In this document: piece after piece, positions 8,698 to 17,307 of the stretch
How the letters are laid out: every line of letters begins with the position of its first letter
Position numbering within the stretch: the first letter of the stretch is position 1
The notes under the pieces: model-generated
Databases searched by the model: none
What the model was told of the DNA's origin: nothing
Seen by the model: only the letters and a program-made list of their open reading frames with translations
Position numbers and translations under genes: made by a program
DNA from: CBDIHH01 sp965279095
GTDB lineage: Bacteria; Pseudomonadota; Alphaproteobacteria; Caulobacterales; Caulobacteraceae
DNA: 64,000 bases
Reading direction: 5' to 3'
Assembly: GCA_965279095.1 (NCBI GenBank)
Contig: CBDIHH010000002.1
Span: 134,526-198,525 of the forward strand

Positions 8698-9449
8698 GCC
8701 AGCGGTTGCAAGGCAAGGTGGCCCTGATCTCGGGGACAGGCGGCGGGCAGGGGCGGGCGGCGGCCCTGCGTTTCGCCGCCGAGGGCGCCACGATCGCCGG
8801 CTGCGACGTGAACGCCGAGACGGATGCGGAGACCGCGGACCTGGTGCGCCAGGCCGGCGGCCGGATGACCACCGAGGTGCGCGATCTGGGCGATCCCGAT
8901 CAGGCCAGGGACTGGGTCGAGACGGCCGCCGCCGCGTTCGGACGCATCGACGTAGTCTACAACAACGCCTCCGCCGCCCGCTTCGGCACGGTGCCGGACA
9001 TGACGGTGGACGACTGGCGGTTCACCATCCGCAACGAGCTGGACCTGGTGTTCTTCACCAGCAAATACGCCTGGCCGCATCTGGCCGTGCGCGGCGGGGT
9101 GATCATCAACGTCGCCTCGGTGGCCGGCTGGAAGGCGTCGCGGGGCAACGGACTCAGCGCCCACGCCGCCACCAAGGGCGCGGTCATCGCCATGACCCGG
9201 CAGTTCGCCATCGAGGGCGCGCCGGCAGGGATCCGCGCCAACAGCATCAGCCCCGGCTTCATCATCACCCCGGGGACGCGGGCCTTCGCCGAGGATCCCA
9301 AGATCCGCGCGGGCCTGATCGCCGGCATACCGCTCGGCCGGCCGGGTGAAGCCGAGGACGTCATCGGCATGGCCGCCTTCCTCGCCAGCGACGAGGCGTC
9401 ATTCATCACCGGCGCCGACATCATCATCGACGGCGGCCAGACCGCCTGA
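8694..9449 (+). CDS. SDR-family protein with His in place of catalytic Tyr
   Basis: A 251-residue classical-length short-chain dehydrogenase/reductase: N-terminal nucleotide motif (SGTGGGQG), NNAS core motif, VASVAG serine region, and a C-terminal SFITGADIIIDGGQ. The expected YxxxK motif reads SAHAATKGAV: His157 stands where the proton-donating Tyr should be (CAC, one base from TAC) and Lys161 is kept. The family interconverts alcohols and ketones with NAD(P)H; without the Tyr this member may be slow, use another mechanism, or have a non-redox role. It is coupled to the transporter upstream. In this operon a cis-dihydrodiol or hydroxyacyl dehydrogenase role would fit if it is active. Confidence 0.85.
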   Translation: MSQRLQGKVALISGTGGGQGRAAALRFAAEGATIAGCDVNAETDAETADLVRQAGGRMTTEVRDLGDPDQARDWVETAAAAFGRIDVVYNNASAARFGTVPDMTVDDWRFTIRNELDLVFFTSKYAWPHLAVRGGVIINVASVAGWKASRGNGLSAHAATKGAVIAMTRQFAIEGAPAGIRANSISPGFIITPGTRAFAEDPKIRAGLIAGIPLGRPGEAEDVIGMAAFLASDEASFITGADIIIDGGQTA

Positions 9450-9478
9450 GCGGTCGCGCGAGCCTCACGGAGCAGCAC

Positions 9479-10399
9479 ATGGACATTCGCGGCATCGGCT
9501 ACCTCGGCTTCGAGAGCCCCAACATCGCCGCCTGGCGCGACTACGGCCCCGAGGTCCTGGGCCTGGCCATCGCCCCGTCGCCGGACGACGAACCGGACTC
9601 GCTCTACCTGCGTCTCGACGATCGTCGCTACCGCTTCGCCTTCCAGCCGGGGCCGATCGACAAGCTGGCCTACATAGGCTGGGAGGCTGTGGGCCGCCTG
9701 GCTTTCGAGGACGGCGTGCGCAAGCTTGAGGCCGACGGCGTGGCGGTTGAACGGGCCGACGACGCATTGAAGGCTCGGCGCGGGGTCCGCGATCTGGTCC
9801 GCTTCAAGGACCCGGTGGGTTATCAGCACGAGCTGTTCTACGGCCACAAGGGCGAGGCCGGATCGTTCGTCCCCGGCCGCCGCCATGGGGGCTACAGCAC
9901 CGCCGAGCGCGGTTTCGGGCACCTGGTGGTGATCACGCCGGAGTACGGCGACGCCCTGCACGACTTCCTGATCAAGACCATGGGCATGCACTGGTACGGC
10001 TCGGGCGCCGGCAAGGGCAAGACCGGGTTCTATCGGGCCCGGCTCAACACCAAGACCAGCCATGACATCGGCTATGGCCTGGCGCCCGGTCGCATGGGCA
10101 TCCAGCACATCGGCCTGCTCACCGGCGACATCCGCGACGTGGGCGAGACCTGGGACATCGTCAAGCAGCGGCAGATCCCGGTGCAGATGACCCTGGGCCA
10201 GCACACCCAGGATCCGCACTTCTCCTTCTACCACTTCAGCCCGTCCGGCTTCGCGGTGGAGGTGATCGCGGAACTGACCCCCTGGCCCGGCGACCCCTTC
10301 GAGCTCAATCCCGAACGGCTCAGCTTCTGGGGCCATGAGCTGGTCGGCCCGATCCTGGGAACCAGCGTGCGCACCCCTGAAGATCTGAAGACCGCCTGA
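9479..10399 (+). CDS. Type I (VOC) extradiol ring-cleavage dioxygenase, BphC-like
   Basis: A 306-residue two-domain VOC protein with the full 2-His-1-carboxylate set at nearly BphC numbering: His148 (GFGHLVV), His210 (GIQHIGL) and Glu261 (GFAVEV). The second-sphere residues His195 (TSHDIG) and Tyr251 (FSFYHFSPSGF) are also present. Enzymes of this group cleave a catechol next to its hydroxyls with Fe(II) and O2, giving a yellow meta-cleavage product; they favour bicyclic, biphenyl-type or steroid-type catechols. A ribosome site (CGGAG) precedes the ATG. The flanking SDRs and downstream hydrolase would prepare the catechol and process the ring-opened acid. This is the key diagnostic enzyme of the cluster. 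Confidence 0.9.
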   Translation: MDIRGIGYLGFESPNIAAWRDYGPEVLGLAIAPSPDDEPDSLYLRLDDRRYRFAFQPGPIDKLAYIGWEAVGRLAFEDGVRKLEADGVAVERADDALKARRGVRDLVRFKDPVGYQHELFYGHKGEAGSFVPGRRHGGYSTAERGFGHLVVITPEYGDALHDFLIKTMGMHWYGSGAGKGKTGFYRARLNTKTSHDIGYGLAPGRMGIQHIGLLTGDIRDVGETWDIVKQRQIPVQMTLGQHTQDPHFSFYHFSPSGFAVEVIAELTPWPGDPFELNPERLSFWGHELVGPILGTSVRTPEDLKTA

Positions 10400-10449
10400 C
10401 CCCGCGCGCCGGCCCAAGCGCCGTCGCCAACAAGAAGAGGAAACACGTC

Positions 10450-11262
10450 ATGGGCTTGCTGGATGGCAAGGTCGCCCTGGTCACGGGCGCCGGGGCGGGC
10501 ATCGGCCGGGGCATCGCCCGGCGCTTCGTGCGCGAGGGCGCCGCCGTGGTGATCGCCGAGTTCAATGAGGAAACCGGGCCGGCGGTGCTGAACGAGCTCA
10601 CGGGCGAGCTCGGCGGCCGCGCCGTCTATGTGAAGACAGACGTGCGCGACAAGGCCCAGGTCCTCGCGGCCGTGCAGGCGGCCGTCGATCAGTTCGGGGG
10701 CCTGGATATCCTGGTCAACAACGCCTTCATGCTGACCCCCAAGGTGCTGCTCGAGCACAAGACCGACGAGATGCTGGACAACACCCTGCACTCGGCCCTG
10801 TGGGCGGCCTGGTGGGCCATGCAGGCGGCGCGGCCGATCATGGCCGAGCGGGGCGGCGGCAGCATCATCAACTTCTACTCCATCGACGTGGAGAAGGCCG
10901 CATGGCTGAACTCCGACTACAATATCGTCAAGTCGGGCCTGCGCGGCCTGACCCGCAGCGCCGCCCACGAATGGGGCCGGTTTAACATCCGCGCCAACCT
11001 CATCGCGCCGACCGCCATGGGCACCTTCTTCCAGAAGATGGCCGCGGAGCACCCGGGCTTCGAGGAGGCGGCCGCCAAGCGCAAGCCGCTGCTGCGCAAC
11101 GGCGACCCCGAGGAGGATATCGCGCCCGTCGCCGTGTTCCTGGCCTCGGAGATGTCGCGCTACGTCACCGGCGAACTGATCAATGTCGACGGCGGGCTGC
11201 ACATGCCCGGCTACGATTCCCGTCCGCCCAACCTGGCCGAGATGGAACAGCAGGGCGGCTGA
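10450..11262 (+). CDS. SDR-family oxidoreductase
   Basis: A 270-residue classical SDR: TGAGAGIG cofactor motif, NNAF core, and the active-site Tyr and Lys in SDYNIVKSGL. The C-terminus carries VTGELINVDGG plus a short extension that may shape the substrate site. AAGAGGAAAC sits directly before the ATG. As the third enzyme of the ferredoxin operon, beside the extradiol dioxygenase, it plausibly dehydrogenates a dihydrodiol or side-chain alcohol. A triad Ser is not obvious in IINFYSIDVEKA (the residue is probably Ser in FYSID). The substrate is not assignable from sequence. Confidence 0.88.
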   Translation: MGLLDGKVALVTGAGAGIGRGIARRFVREGAAVVIAEFNEETGPAVLNELTGELGGRAVYVKTDVRDKAQVLAAVQAAVDQFGGLDILVNNAFMLTPKVLLEHKTDEMLDNTLHSALWAAWWAMQAARPIMAERGGGSIINFYSIDVEKAAWLNSDYNIVKSGLRGLTRSAAHEWGRFNIRANLIAPTAMGTFFQKMAAEHPGFEEAAAKRKPLLRNGDPEEDIAPVAVFLASEMSRYVTGELINVDGGLHMPGYDSRPPNLAEMEQQGG

Positions 11263-11290
11263 GGCCGGCTTCGACAGACCTGGGGAGACG

Positions 11291-12124
11291 ATGATGGCGT
11301 TACTTGACGGCAAGGTGGCCCTGGTCACGGGGGCGGCGGGAGGCATCGGGTCGGAAACCGCCCTGGCCCTGGCCGAGCAGGGCGCGCGGGTGGTGCTGAC
11401 CGACCTGAAGGCGGAACTGCTGCAGGAGGTCACCGACCGCCTGAAGGGGCAGGGTCATCAGGTCGTCTGCAAGGTGGGCGACCTGACCCTCGAGGACGAG
11501 GTCCGGGCCGTGGTCGCCTTCGCCGCCGAGACCTGGGGCGGGGTCGACATCCTGGACAACAACGCCGGGGCGACGGGCTTCTCCGCCCGTGACCTCGACG
11601 TCACCGAGATGCCCATCGAGATGTGGGACCAGGTCCAGGCCATCAACAGCCGCGGGCCGATGCTGTTCTGCAAATATGTCGTGCCGCAGATGCTGGAGCG
11701 GGGCGGGGGGTCGATCATCAACATCTCGTCCGGCCAGTCCCTGTCCGGCGACGTCAGCAACATCGCCTATGCGGCCGGCAAGGCGGCGGTGAACGGCCTG
11801 ACCCGTCACCTGGCCACCGCCTATGGCCCCAGGGGAATCCGGGTCAACGCCATTGCCGCCGGGCTGATCGTGCAGCCGGGGACCGAGGCGCGACTGCCGC
11901 AGAAGGTGCGCGACATCTTCCTCGAGCACTGCCTCATCCAGCGCCTGGGCACGCCGCGCGACATCGCCAGCATGGTGGTCTATCTGGCCTCGGACCTGGC
12001 GGCCTACATCACCGGCCAGGTGATATCGGTGGACGGCGGCATCCTCGCCCACATCCCCACGGTCGCCGAGATGCGGCCGATCATCGACGGCATGAAGGCG
12101 GCGGGCGGCGGCAAATGGAGCTGA
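11291..12124 (+). CDS. SDR-family oxidoreductase
   Basis: A 277-residue classical SDR: TGAAGGIG, NNAG and NISSGQS motifs, with the catalytic Tyr/Lys in IAYAAGKAAV and a C-terminal ITGQVISVDGG. The start is the ATG at 11291 (a second ATG follows at once) behind TGGGGAGACG; the frame is open upstream but that part overlaps the preceding SDR. The stop lies inside the next SDR gene, a 10-base overlap, which implies coupled translation. It is one of four consecutive-operon SDRs and, unlike the first, has an intact active site. The reaction is an NAD(P)-dependent alcohol/ketone step of unknown substrate. Confidence 0.88.
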   Translation: MMALLDGKVALVTGAAGGIGSETALALAEQGARVVLTDLKAELLQEVTDRLKGQGHQVVCKVGDLTLEDEVRAVVAFAAETWGGVDILDNNAGATGFSARDLDVTEMPIEMWDQVQAINSRGPMLFCKYVVPQMLERGGGSIINISSGQSLSGDVSNIAYAAGKAAVNGLTRHLATAYGPRGIRVNAIAAGLIVQPGTEARLPQKVRDIFLEHCLIQRLGTPRDIASMVVYLASDLAAYITGQVISVDGGILAHIPTVAEMRPIIDGMKAAGGGKWS

Positions 12125-12825
12125 CCGGCAAGACCGTTGTCATCACCGGCGCCTCCGCGGGCATCGGCGCCGCCACGGCGTTGGAGCTCAGTCAGGCCGG
12201 CTGCAACCTGGTGCTGACCAGCCGCCGGCTGGAAAAGCTCGAGGCCCTGGCCGCCGCCCTGCCGGGGCCCAGCGCCGTGCTGGCGGCGGACATCGCCGAG
12301 CCGGCGGTTCCGGACCAGTTGCTGGCCCTCGCCGTGGAGCGCTTCGGCCGGGCGGACGCGGTGATCAACAACGCCGGGGTGATGGCCGTGGGCGGCCTAG
12401 ACACCATCGATCTCGACGCCGTCTCCTACATGATCCGGGTGAACTTCGAGGCGGTTGTGCGCAGCTCCTATGTCTTCGCCCGCGCCTTCCGCGACCAGAA
12501 GAGCGGGGCCATCGTCAATGTCTCCAGCATCGGCGCCTATCTGATCGCCCAGCGCGCGGGGGTCTATGGCGGGCTGAAGCACGCCCTGGAGGCCTTCACC
12601 GCCTCCCTGCGCATCGAGCTCGCCGGCACGGGGGTGAAGTGCGGCACCGTCGCGCCCGGCTCCACCGCCAGCGAGATGTACGAGACCATGATGGCGGGGC
12701 GCCCCGAGGCGCGAGAGGTGCTGGAGCCGGAGGATATCGCCAAGGCGATCCGCTTCATGCTGGAGCAGCCTGACCGCGCCAACATCGCCCGCCTGGCGCT
12801 GTTCCCGCAGACCGAGGCGCACTGA
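12115..12825 (+). CDS. SDR-family oxidoreductase, short YdfG-like type
   Basis: A 236-residue protein that begins inside the end of the preceding gene (ATG within CAAATGGAGCTGACC). The TGASAGIG nucleotide motif and NNAGVMAVGGL resemble the NADP-preferring YdfG/serine-dehydrogenase-like SDRs; the catalytic residues are Ser in NVSSIGA and Tyr/Lys in VYGGLKHAL. The ASRRLEK-like segment (TSRRLEK) after strand two supports NADP use. It ends the SDR run of this operon and is followed 12 bases later by an alpha/beta hydrolase. The specific substrate is unknown. Confidence 0.85.
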   Translation: MELTGKTVVITGASAGIGAATALELSQAGCNLVLTSRRLEKLEALAAALPGPSAVLAADIAEPAVPDQLLALAVERFGRADAVINNAGVMAVGGLDTIDLDAVSYMIRVNFEAVVRSSYVFARAFRDQKSGAIVNVSSIGAYLIAQRAGVYGGLKHALEAFTASLRIELAGTGVKCGTVAPGSTASEMYETMMAGRPEAREVLEPEDIAKAIRFMLEQPDRANIARLALFPQTEAH

Positions 12826-12837
12826 GCACCGACTGAC

Positions 12838-13752
12838 ATGAAGACATTTGACCTTGATCTCGCCGTCGTCGATCACGCCGGCTTCGGCGAGCCGCTGACG
12901 ATATCCGCCACCCTGTTCGCGCCCGAGACTCCGCCGGACGGCCCCCTGGAGCTGTTGGCGTGCCTGCACGGGGCCACCTACACCCGCTACTATTGGGACG
13001 CCCGGGGCGCCGGGGATGGAGGCTACAGCTTCGCCGAGGCGATGGTCGCGCGCGGCCGCCTGGTGCTCACTCTGGACGCCCTCGGCATGGGCCGCAGCAG
13101 CCAACCGGCCCGCGAAGACAGGATGTCGGTGGCCATCGGCGCGGGCGCGCATCATGAAGCACTGACCCAGGTGCTGGCCGACCTCGCCGGCGGCCGCTTC
13201 GGGCCGCAGTTCACCGGACGGCCTGTGCGCGTCACCGGCGTGGGCCATTCCATGGGCGGCATGCTGACCATCGCCCAGCAGGCGGCGTTCGGCGGGTTCG
13301 ACCGCACCGCCATTCTCGGCTGGACCAACATCGGCCTGACCCTCAGCGATGAGACCCAGGCGCAACTGGCCGCCGATACGGTGGCGTCGGGCTATGTGCC
13401 GGGGGACCGGGACATGATGCGCCCCTTCTACCACGCGCCCGACGTGCCGGCCGAGGTGATCGCGGCCGACGACGCCCAGCAGTCGACGACGCCCGCGAGC
13501 TACGGCCGCAGCGCCATCCAGCCAGGGGTCGTGGCGGCCGAGGCGGCAGCCATCGCCACGCCCGTCTTCCTCCACTACGCCGCCGTGGACGTCAGCCCCG
13601 ATCCACACCGGGAAGTGGCCTGTTTCCGCGGCTCGCCGAGCGTCACCCTGACCCTATTGCCGGGCTCGGCCCACTGCCACAACTTCGCCGCCACGCGGGC
13701 GAGGAGCTGGGACGATCTGGATCGCTGGATCTCGGCGACGCCGGTGGCGTAG
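12838..13752 (+). CDS. Alpha/beta hydrolase
   Basis: A 304-residue alpha/beta-hydrolase fold protein. The oxyanion-hole region is CLHGATYTRYYWD, the nucleophile elbow is VGHSMGG, and the acid/His pair appears as HYAAVDVSPD and a late GSAHCHN. It is the last gene of the ferredoxin operon. In meta-cleavage pathways such hydrolases split the C-C bond of the ring-opened product. Here the extradiol enzyme is three genes upstream, so a meta-cleavage-product hydrolase is a reasonable inference, but an esterase or lactonase cannot be excluded. It converges on the SDR gene at 13759 with only six bases between them. Confidence 0.82.
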   Translation: MKTFDLDLAVVDHAGFGEPLTISATLFAPETPPDGPLELLACLHGATYTRYYWDARGAGDGGYSFAEAMVARGRLVLTLDALGMGRSSQPAREDRMSVAIGAGAHHEALTQVLADLAGGRFGPQFTGRPVRVTGVGHSMGGMLTIAQQAAFGGFDRTAILGWTNIGLTLSDETQAQLAADTVASGYVPGDRDMMRPFYHAPDVPAEVIAADDAQQSTTPASYGRSAIQPGVVAAEAAAIATPVFLHYAAVDVSPDPHREVACFRGSPSVTLTLLPGSAHCHNFAATRARSWDDLDRWISATPVA

Positions 13753-13758
13753 GCGAGT

Positions 13759-14610
13759 TCAGCCCTCCTGCGCCGCCTGCCGATCCAGGCCCAGCTGGTG
13801 CATCTCGCGCTTCAGGGTCGGATAGTAGGCGATCGCCCCCTGCAGGCCGCCCGACACGTCGATCGAGGCTGCGCTGAGGAAGGTGGCGAGCTCGCTGGCC
13901 AGGAACAGGCAGACGTTGGCGACCTCCTCCGGCTGGCCGAAGCGGCCCAGAGGGACCACCTTGACCACCATCTCGAGGAACTCCTCGCGGCTGATGGTGG
14001 GGGGCATTTCCTTGTAGTGACGATCCCACTGTCCGGTGTCGATCCAGCCCATGTTCAGGGAGTTGACGAGGATGTTGTCCGGGGCCAGCTGCTGGCCGAG
14101 CAGCTTGGACAGGGCGATCCCGGCGGCGCGATTGGTCACCGATGGGATGCCGTCGGGGGTCGGGATGGCGCCGGCGAGGGCGTTGATGTTGATGATGCGC
14201 CCCCACTTCTGCCTGCGCATATAGGGCACGGCCGCCTGGACGAAGCGGAAGTGCGCCACCTGCAGGTTGTCGGCGTGGTCGAGGATGTCCTCGGGCTTGA
14301 GGGTGTCGAGGCTGCCGCCCTTGCCCTGGCCGGCGTTGTTGACCAGCACATCGATTCCGCCCCACCGGGCGGCCGCGTCGTCGACGAAGGCCCGCACGGC
14401 GGCGGTGTCGCGGACGTCCAGGGCGGTGGCGATCACATCGGCGGCGCCCAGCGCGCGCATCTGGTCGGCCACGGCCTGGAGGGTGTCGTCGGTGCGGGCG
14501 CAGATGGCCAGGCGCACCCCCTCGCGGGCGAAGGCGGCGGCGGTGGCGCGGCCGATGCCGCGGCTGGCGCCGGTGACGATGACGCGCTTGTCGCTGAGAT
14601 CGATATGCAT
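13759..14610 (-). CDS. SDR-fold protein lacking the catalytic triad
   Basis: A 283-residue SDR-like protein: TGASRGIG cofactor motif, NNAG core and a C-terminal dimer region are normal. The active-site segment reads IPSVTNRAAGIALSK, so Ser157 and Arg161 replace Tyr and Lys, and IININALAG has no triad Ser. The nucleotide pocket seems kept, so it may bind NAD(P)H without classical reduction, or act as a lyase or isomerase-type SDR. The start at 14610 was chosen because the longer frame adds 24 residues that cross the operator. It diverges from the TetR gene at 14790. Confidence 0.82.
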   Translation of the reverse strand: MHIDLSDKRVIVTGASRGIGRATAAAFAREGVRLAICARTDDTLQAVADQMRALGAADVIATALDVRDTAAVRAFVDDAAARWGGIDVLVNNAGQGKGGSLDTLKPEDILDHADNLQVAHFRFVQAAVPYMRRQKWGRIININALAGAIPTPDGIPSVTNRAAGIALSKLLGQQLAPDNILVNSLNMGWIDTGQWDRHYKEMPPTISREEFLEMVVKVVPLGRFGQPEEVANVCLFLASELATFLSAASIDVSGGLQGAIAYYPTLKREMHQLGLDRQAAQEG

Positions 14611-14662
14611 GGCCCCGCTTGTTCCCTGAAACGGGCGTCTAAGGGCGCCCTGATCGGGAAAA

Positions 14663-14697
14663 TTTCTATACAAGATCGTCACTTCTGTCTTGGATAT
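14663..14697. promoter_or_regulatory. Tandem operator C between SDR and TetR genes
   Basis: TTC boxes at 14664 (TTTCTATACAAGATCG) and 14683 (CTTCTGTCTTGGATAT) are 19 bp apart, matching the other promoters of the set; the right half-sites are weak. It lies between the divergent starts at 14610 and 14790. Confidence 0.5.
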
Positions 14698-14789
14698 TCC
14701 AGTCGTGTGGGCGCGGGCCGGCTGGCTTTGCCAGACTCGGCGCTTGGCCTAGGCTGGGGGCAGTGCGTGACACCAGGGGAGCCGCCGCG

Positions 14790-15479
14790 ATGACCATCGC
14801 CGCCCGCAGGGCCAAGCCTGCCGGCCCCGTCGGCGGGCCTGCCGTCGACGCGCCGTCGGCCAAGGTCCGGCGTCCCGACCGGCGCTCGGCCCAGACCATC
14901 CAGAAGATCGTCAGCGCGGCTCAGCAGGTGATGCAGAACCACGGCACCTCCAACATCTCCGCGCGGGAGGTCTGCGAGGAGGCCGGTATCTCGCGCGGGA
15001 CCCTGTACCGCTATTTCCCGTCCATGGAGGCGGTGCTCGAAGCGGTCGCCCAGCGCCTTCGCTCCGAGACCGACGAGGAACTGACAGCGGCCCTCGCCGG
15101 ATGCCGGACGCCCAACGAACGGTTCACAGCCTTTCTCGCCTACACGATGAGCAATCGCGAGACGGCCCGGGCCGGCCAGTTCCTGCATGTCGAGCCGGCC
15201 TTCGTGCTCAAATATTTCGAGAACAGCTTCGACCATTTCATCGCCCGGGTGAACGGCGCCCTGGAGTCGGTCTACGAGGCCTGGGAAGCGGACCTCGGGG
15301 CGCCCCTCGATCGCGAGGCGATCAGCGAGATGATGGTGCGATACGCCCTCAGCGAGACCCTGGTGCCCCATCGCGAGGGCCGTCCCCCCCTGGCCATGCG
15401 CCTGCGCGCCATGGTCGATCTGGTGATGGCCAAGCACCTGCCCGCGCCGGCGTCCAGGGCCGGCGCCCGGGGCGCCTGA
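14790..15479 (+). CDS. TetR-family transcriptional regulator
   Basis: A 229-residue protein. After a 30-residue basic, proline-rich leader comes the TetR DNA-binding helix-turn-helix: TIQKIVSAAQQVMQNHG, ISAREVCEEAGISRGTLYRYF. The C-terminal ligand domain is not recognisable. The ATG at 14790 follows CAGGGGA; a GTG 27 bases upstream would add nine residues. It diverges from the triad-less SDR and shares its operator region. By position it could respond to a pathway intermediate, but the operator design in its promoter is also found at promoters far from it. Confidence 0.88.
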   Translation: MTIAARRAKPAGPVGGPAVDAPSAKVRRPDRRSAQTIQKIVSAAQQVMQNHGTSNISAREVCEEAGISRGTLYRYFPSMEAVLEAVAQRLRSETDEELTAALAGCRTPNERFTAFLAYTMSNRETARAGQFLHVEPAFVLKYFENSFDHFIARVNGALESVYEAWEADLGAPLDREAISEMMVRYALSETLVPHREGRPPLAMRLRAMVDLVMAKHLPAPASRAGARGA

Positions 15480-15492
15480 CGGGCGTATCGCC

Positions 15493-16404
15493 CTAATGAA
15501 CCGCCGCCGCCGCCTGGCGCGCCTTGCGCTGGCTGTGCAGTTCGACGACCGTGATGAACAGGCTGGAGGCCACCACCAGCAGGGCGCCGAGGATGACGAC
15601 GGGCTGGGGCCGCTCGTGGAACAACACCAGGCCCACCAGGATGGATAGCACCAGGCGGCTGTAGTCCACCGGAGCCAGCGCCGCGGCGTCGCCGACGGTC
15701 ATGCCCTTGATGAACAGGATCTGGTTGGCGGCGCTCAGCCCGCCCAGGGCGGCCAAAAGGACCAGGTCGCCCGGCGCCGGCCAGCGCCAGTCCGCCAGGG
15801 CGAAGGGCAGACCGGTGGCGAGGCCGAGGAACGAGGACCAGACCATCACGGTGGAGGCCGAGAGGTCGCGGGTCAGCGACTTGAGCCCCGTCACGGTCAT
15901 GGCGAGCAGCAGGGCGGAGGCGAGGGCCGCCGCCTGCGGCAGGCCAAAAGCGGCGCCGGGCTCGGGGCGAAGGATCACCAGAACCCCGATGAAGCCGACG
16001 ACCACGGCGCCGATGCGGCGCGGGCCCATGGCCTCGCGCAGCACCAGCCCGGCCAGCAGCGTCACCCACAGCGGCCGGGTGAACGACAGGGCGTTGGCCT
16101 CCGCCATCGGTAGAGCCTGGTAGCTGTAGAGCATCAGGATCATGCCAAGGGTGGCGGTCAGGGCCCTGAGCAGGAGGGTCGGCATCCGCCTGGGCATCAG
16201 CACGGCCGCCGGATTGCGCATGATCATCGGCGCGATGGCGATGAAGGAGCCGACCTGCCGGTAGAAGTTCTGCACGTGCGGCGGATAGTCGTCGCCCAGG
16301 TATTTCACCAGGGTGGTCATGGTCACGAAGGTGAAGGCCGAGCCCAATATCCACAGGGCGCCCTCGACGTTGGGCGGCAGGCGGCGCGGGGCTGAAGCGG
16401 GCAT
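15493..16404 (-). CDS. DMT-family transporter (two EamA repeats)
   Basis: A 303-residue membrane protein with about ten hydrophobic segments in two EamA halves (GALWILGSAFTFVTMTTLVKY; then the second half from VWSSFLGLATGLPFAL). The first repeat ends with MAEANALSFTRPLWVTLLAG, typical of RhtA/YdcZ-like drug/metabolite exporters. It probably exports a metabolite or toxic intermediate. It is the last gene of a leftward operon with the FAH-family hydrolase and amidohydrolase and converges on the TetR gene. The short polar C-terminus (LHSQRKARQ) is probably cytoplasmic. Confidence 0.85.
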   Translation of the reverse strand: MPASAPRRLPPNVEGALWILGSAFTFVTMTTLVKYLGDDYPPHVQNFYRQVGSFIAIAPMIMRNPAAVLMPRRMPTLLLRALTATLGMILMLYSYQALPMAEANALSFTRPLWVTLLAGLVLREAMGPRRIGAVVVGFIGVLVILRPEPGAAFGLPQAAALASALLLAMTVTGLKSLTRDLSASTVMVWSSFLGLATGLPFALADWRWPAPGDLVLLAALGGLSAANQILFIKGMTVGDAAALAPVDYSRLVLSILVGLVLFHERPQPVVILGALLVVASSLFITVVELHSQRKARQAAAAVH

Positions 16405-16461
16405 GGCGTCGCCTGGGGCAAGGGGCTGACGCTGGGGCGCCCTTCGGGAATGGAGGCCGGC

Positions 16462-17307
16462 TCAGCCGCCCTTGGGGCTGACCACGTTGCGCAGGGTCCC
16501 GACGCCTTCCAGCGCCACCTCGACCACGTCGCCGGGGTTGAGGTATCGGCCGCTGGTCTGGCCGACGCCCTCGGGGGTGCCGGTGAACAGAATGTCCCCA
16601 ACGTCGAAGCCCACGCGCGGCTGCACGAACCGGATCAGCTCGGCGACATCCCAGGTCATGTCGCCGGTGGTCCCGTCCTGGCGGACCTCGCCATTGACGG
16701 TGGTGGACAGGCGCAGGGCCGGGCTGCCGGCGGGGAACTCGTCGCGGGTGACGATCCATGGACCCACCGGCGTGGCGAGGTTCTGGCTCTTGGCGGCGTA
16801 CAGATCCATGCCGATGCCCGGGGGGCCTTGCCGCTGCAGGTCGCGGGCGCTGACGTCGTTGCCGGCGGTGTAGCCCAGCACGCAGGCCAAGGGATCGCCC
16901 AGGTCGATGGCGTCCGCGCCAATCACCACCACCAGCTCGCACTCATAGTCGAGCTGCTCGGTGAGCGGGGGATAGCGGATCGGGTCGGCCGCGCCGATGA
17001 GGGCGCCGTAGGCCTTGAGGAAGGCGATCGGCTGGGACGGCGGGGCGACGCCGAATTCCACCAGATGCTTGGCGTAGTTGGCGCCGGCCACGACGACCTT
17101 GTTGGTCTTCTCCACCGGGGCCAGCAGCCGCAGGCCCGACAGCGGCCGCGCCGGCCCCTCGAAGGTCAGCGCCGCCTCGCCCTCGCCGCGGGTGACGGCG
17201 GGGCCCCAGTCGGCGACGCCGCCCGCGATCGGGCGGGCGGAATCGGCGTCAGGATCGACGACGGCCCAGAAGGGCGCGCCGCCGTCCGAGCAGCGCGCGA
17301 TCTTCAT
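16462..17307 (-). CDS. Fumarylacetoacetate hydrolase (FAH)-family protein
   Basis: A 281-residue single FAH domain. The metal-binding acidic residues are in LDYECELVVVIG and the Asp of GYTAGNDVSARDLQ; LFTGTPEGVG and LNPGDVVEVALEGVGTL are conserved C-terminal motifs. Family members cleave C-C bonds in fumarylpyruvate- or acylpyruvate-type acids or hydrate/decarboxylate 2-oxo-dienoates, always with Mg2+ or Mn2+. In a cluster with an extradiol dioxygenase it fits processing of a ring-opened keto acid. Its start overlaps the stop of the upstream amidohydrolase by four bases, so the two are co-translated. Confidence 0.9.
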   Translation of the reverse strand: MKIARCSDGGAPFWAVVDPDADSARPIAGGVADWGPAVTRGEGEAALTFEGPARPLSGLRLLAPVEKTNKVVVAGANYAKHLVEFGVAPPSQPIAFLKAYGALIGAADPIRYPPLTEQLDYECELVVVIGADAIDLGDPLACVLGYTAGNDVSARDLQRQGPPGIGMDLYAAKSQNLATPVGPWIVTRDEFPAGSPALRLSTTVNGEVRQDGTTGDMTWDVAELIRFVQPRVGFDVGDILFTGTPEGVGQTSGRYLNPGDVVEVALEGVGTLRNVVSPKGG

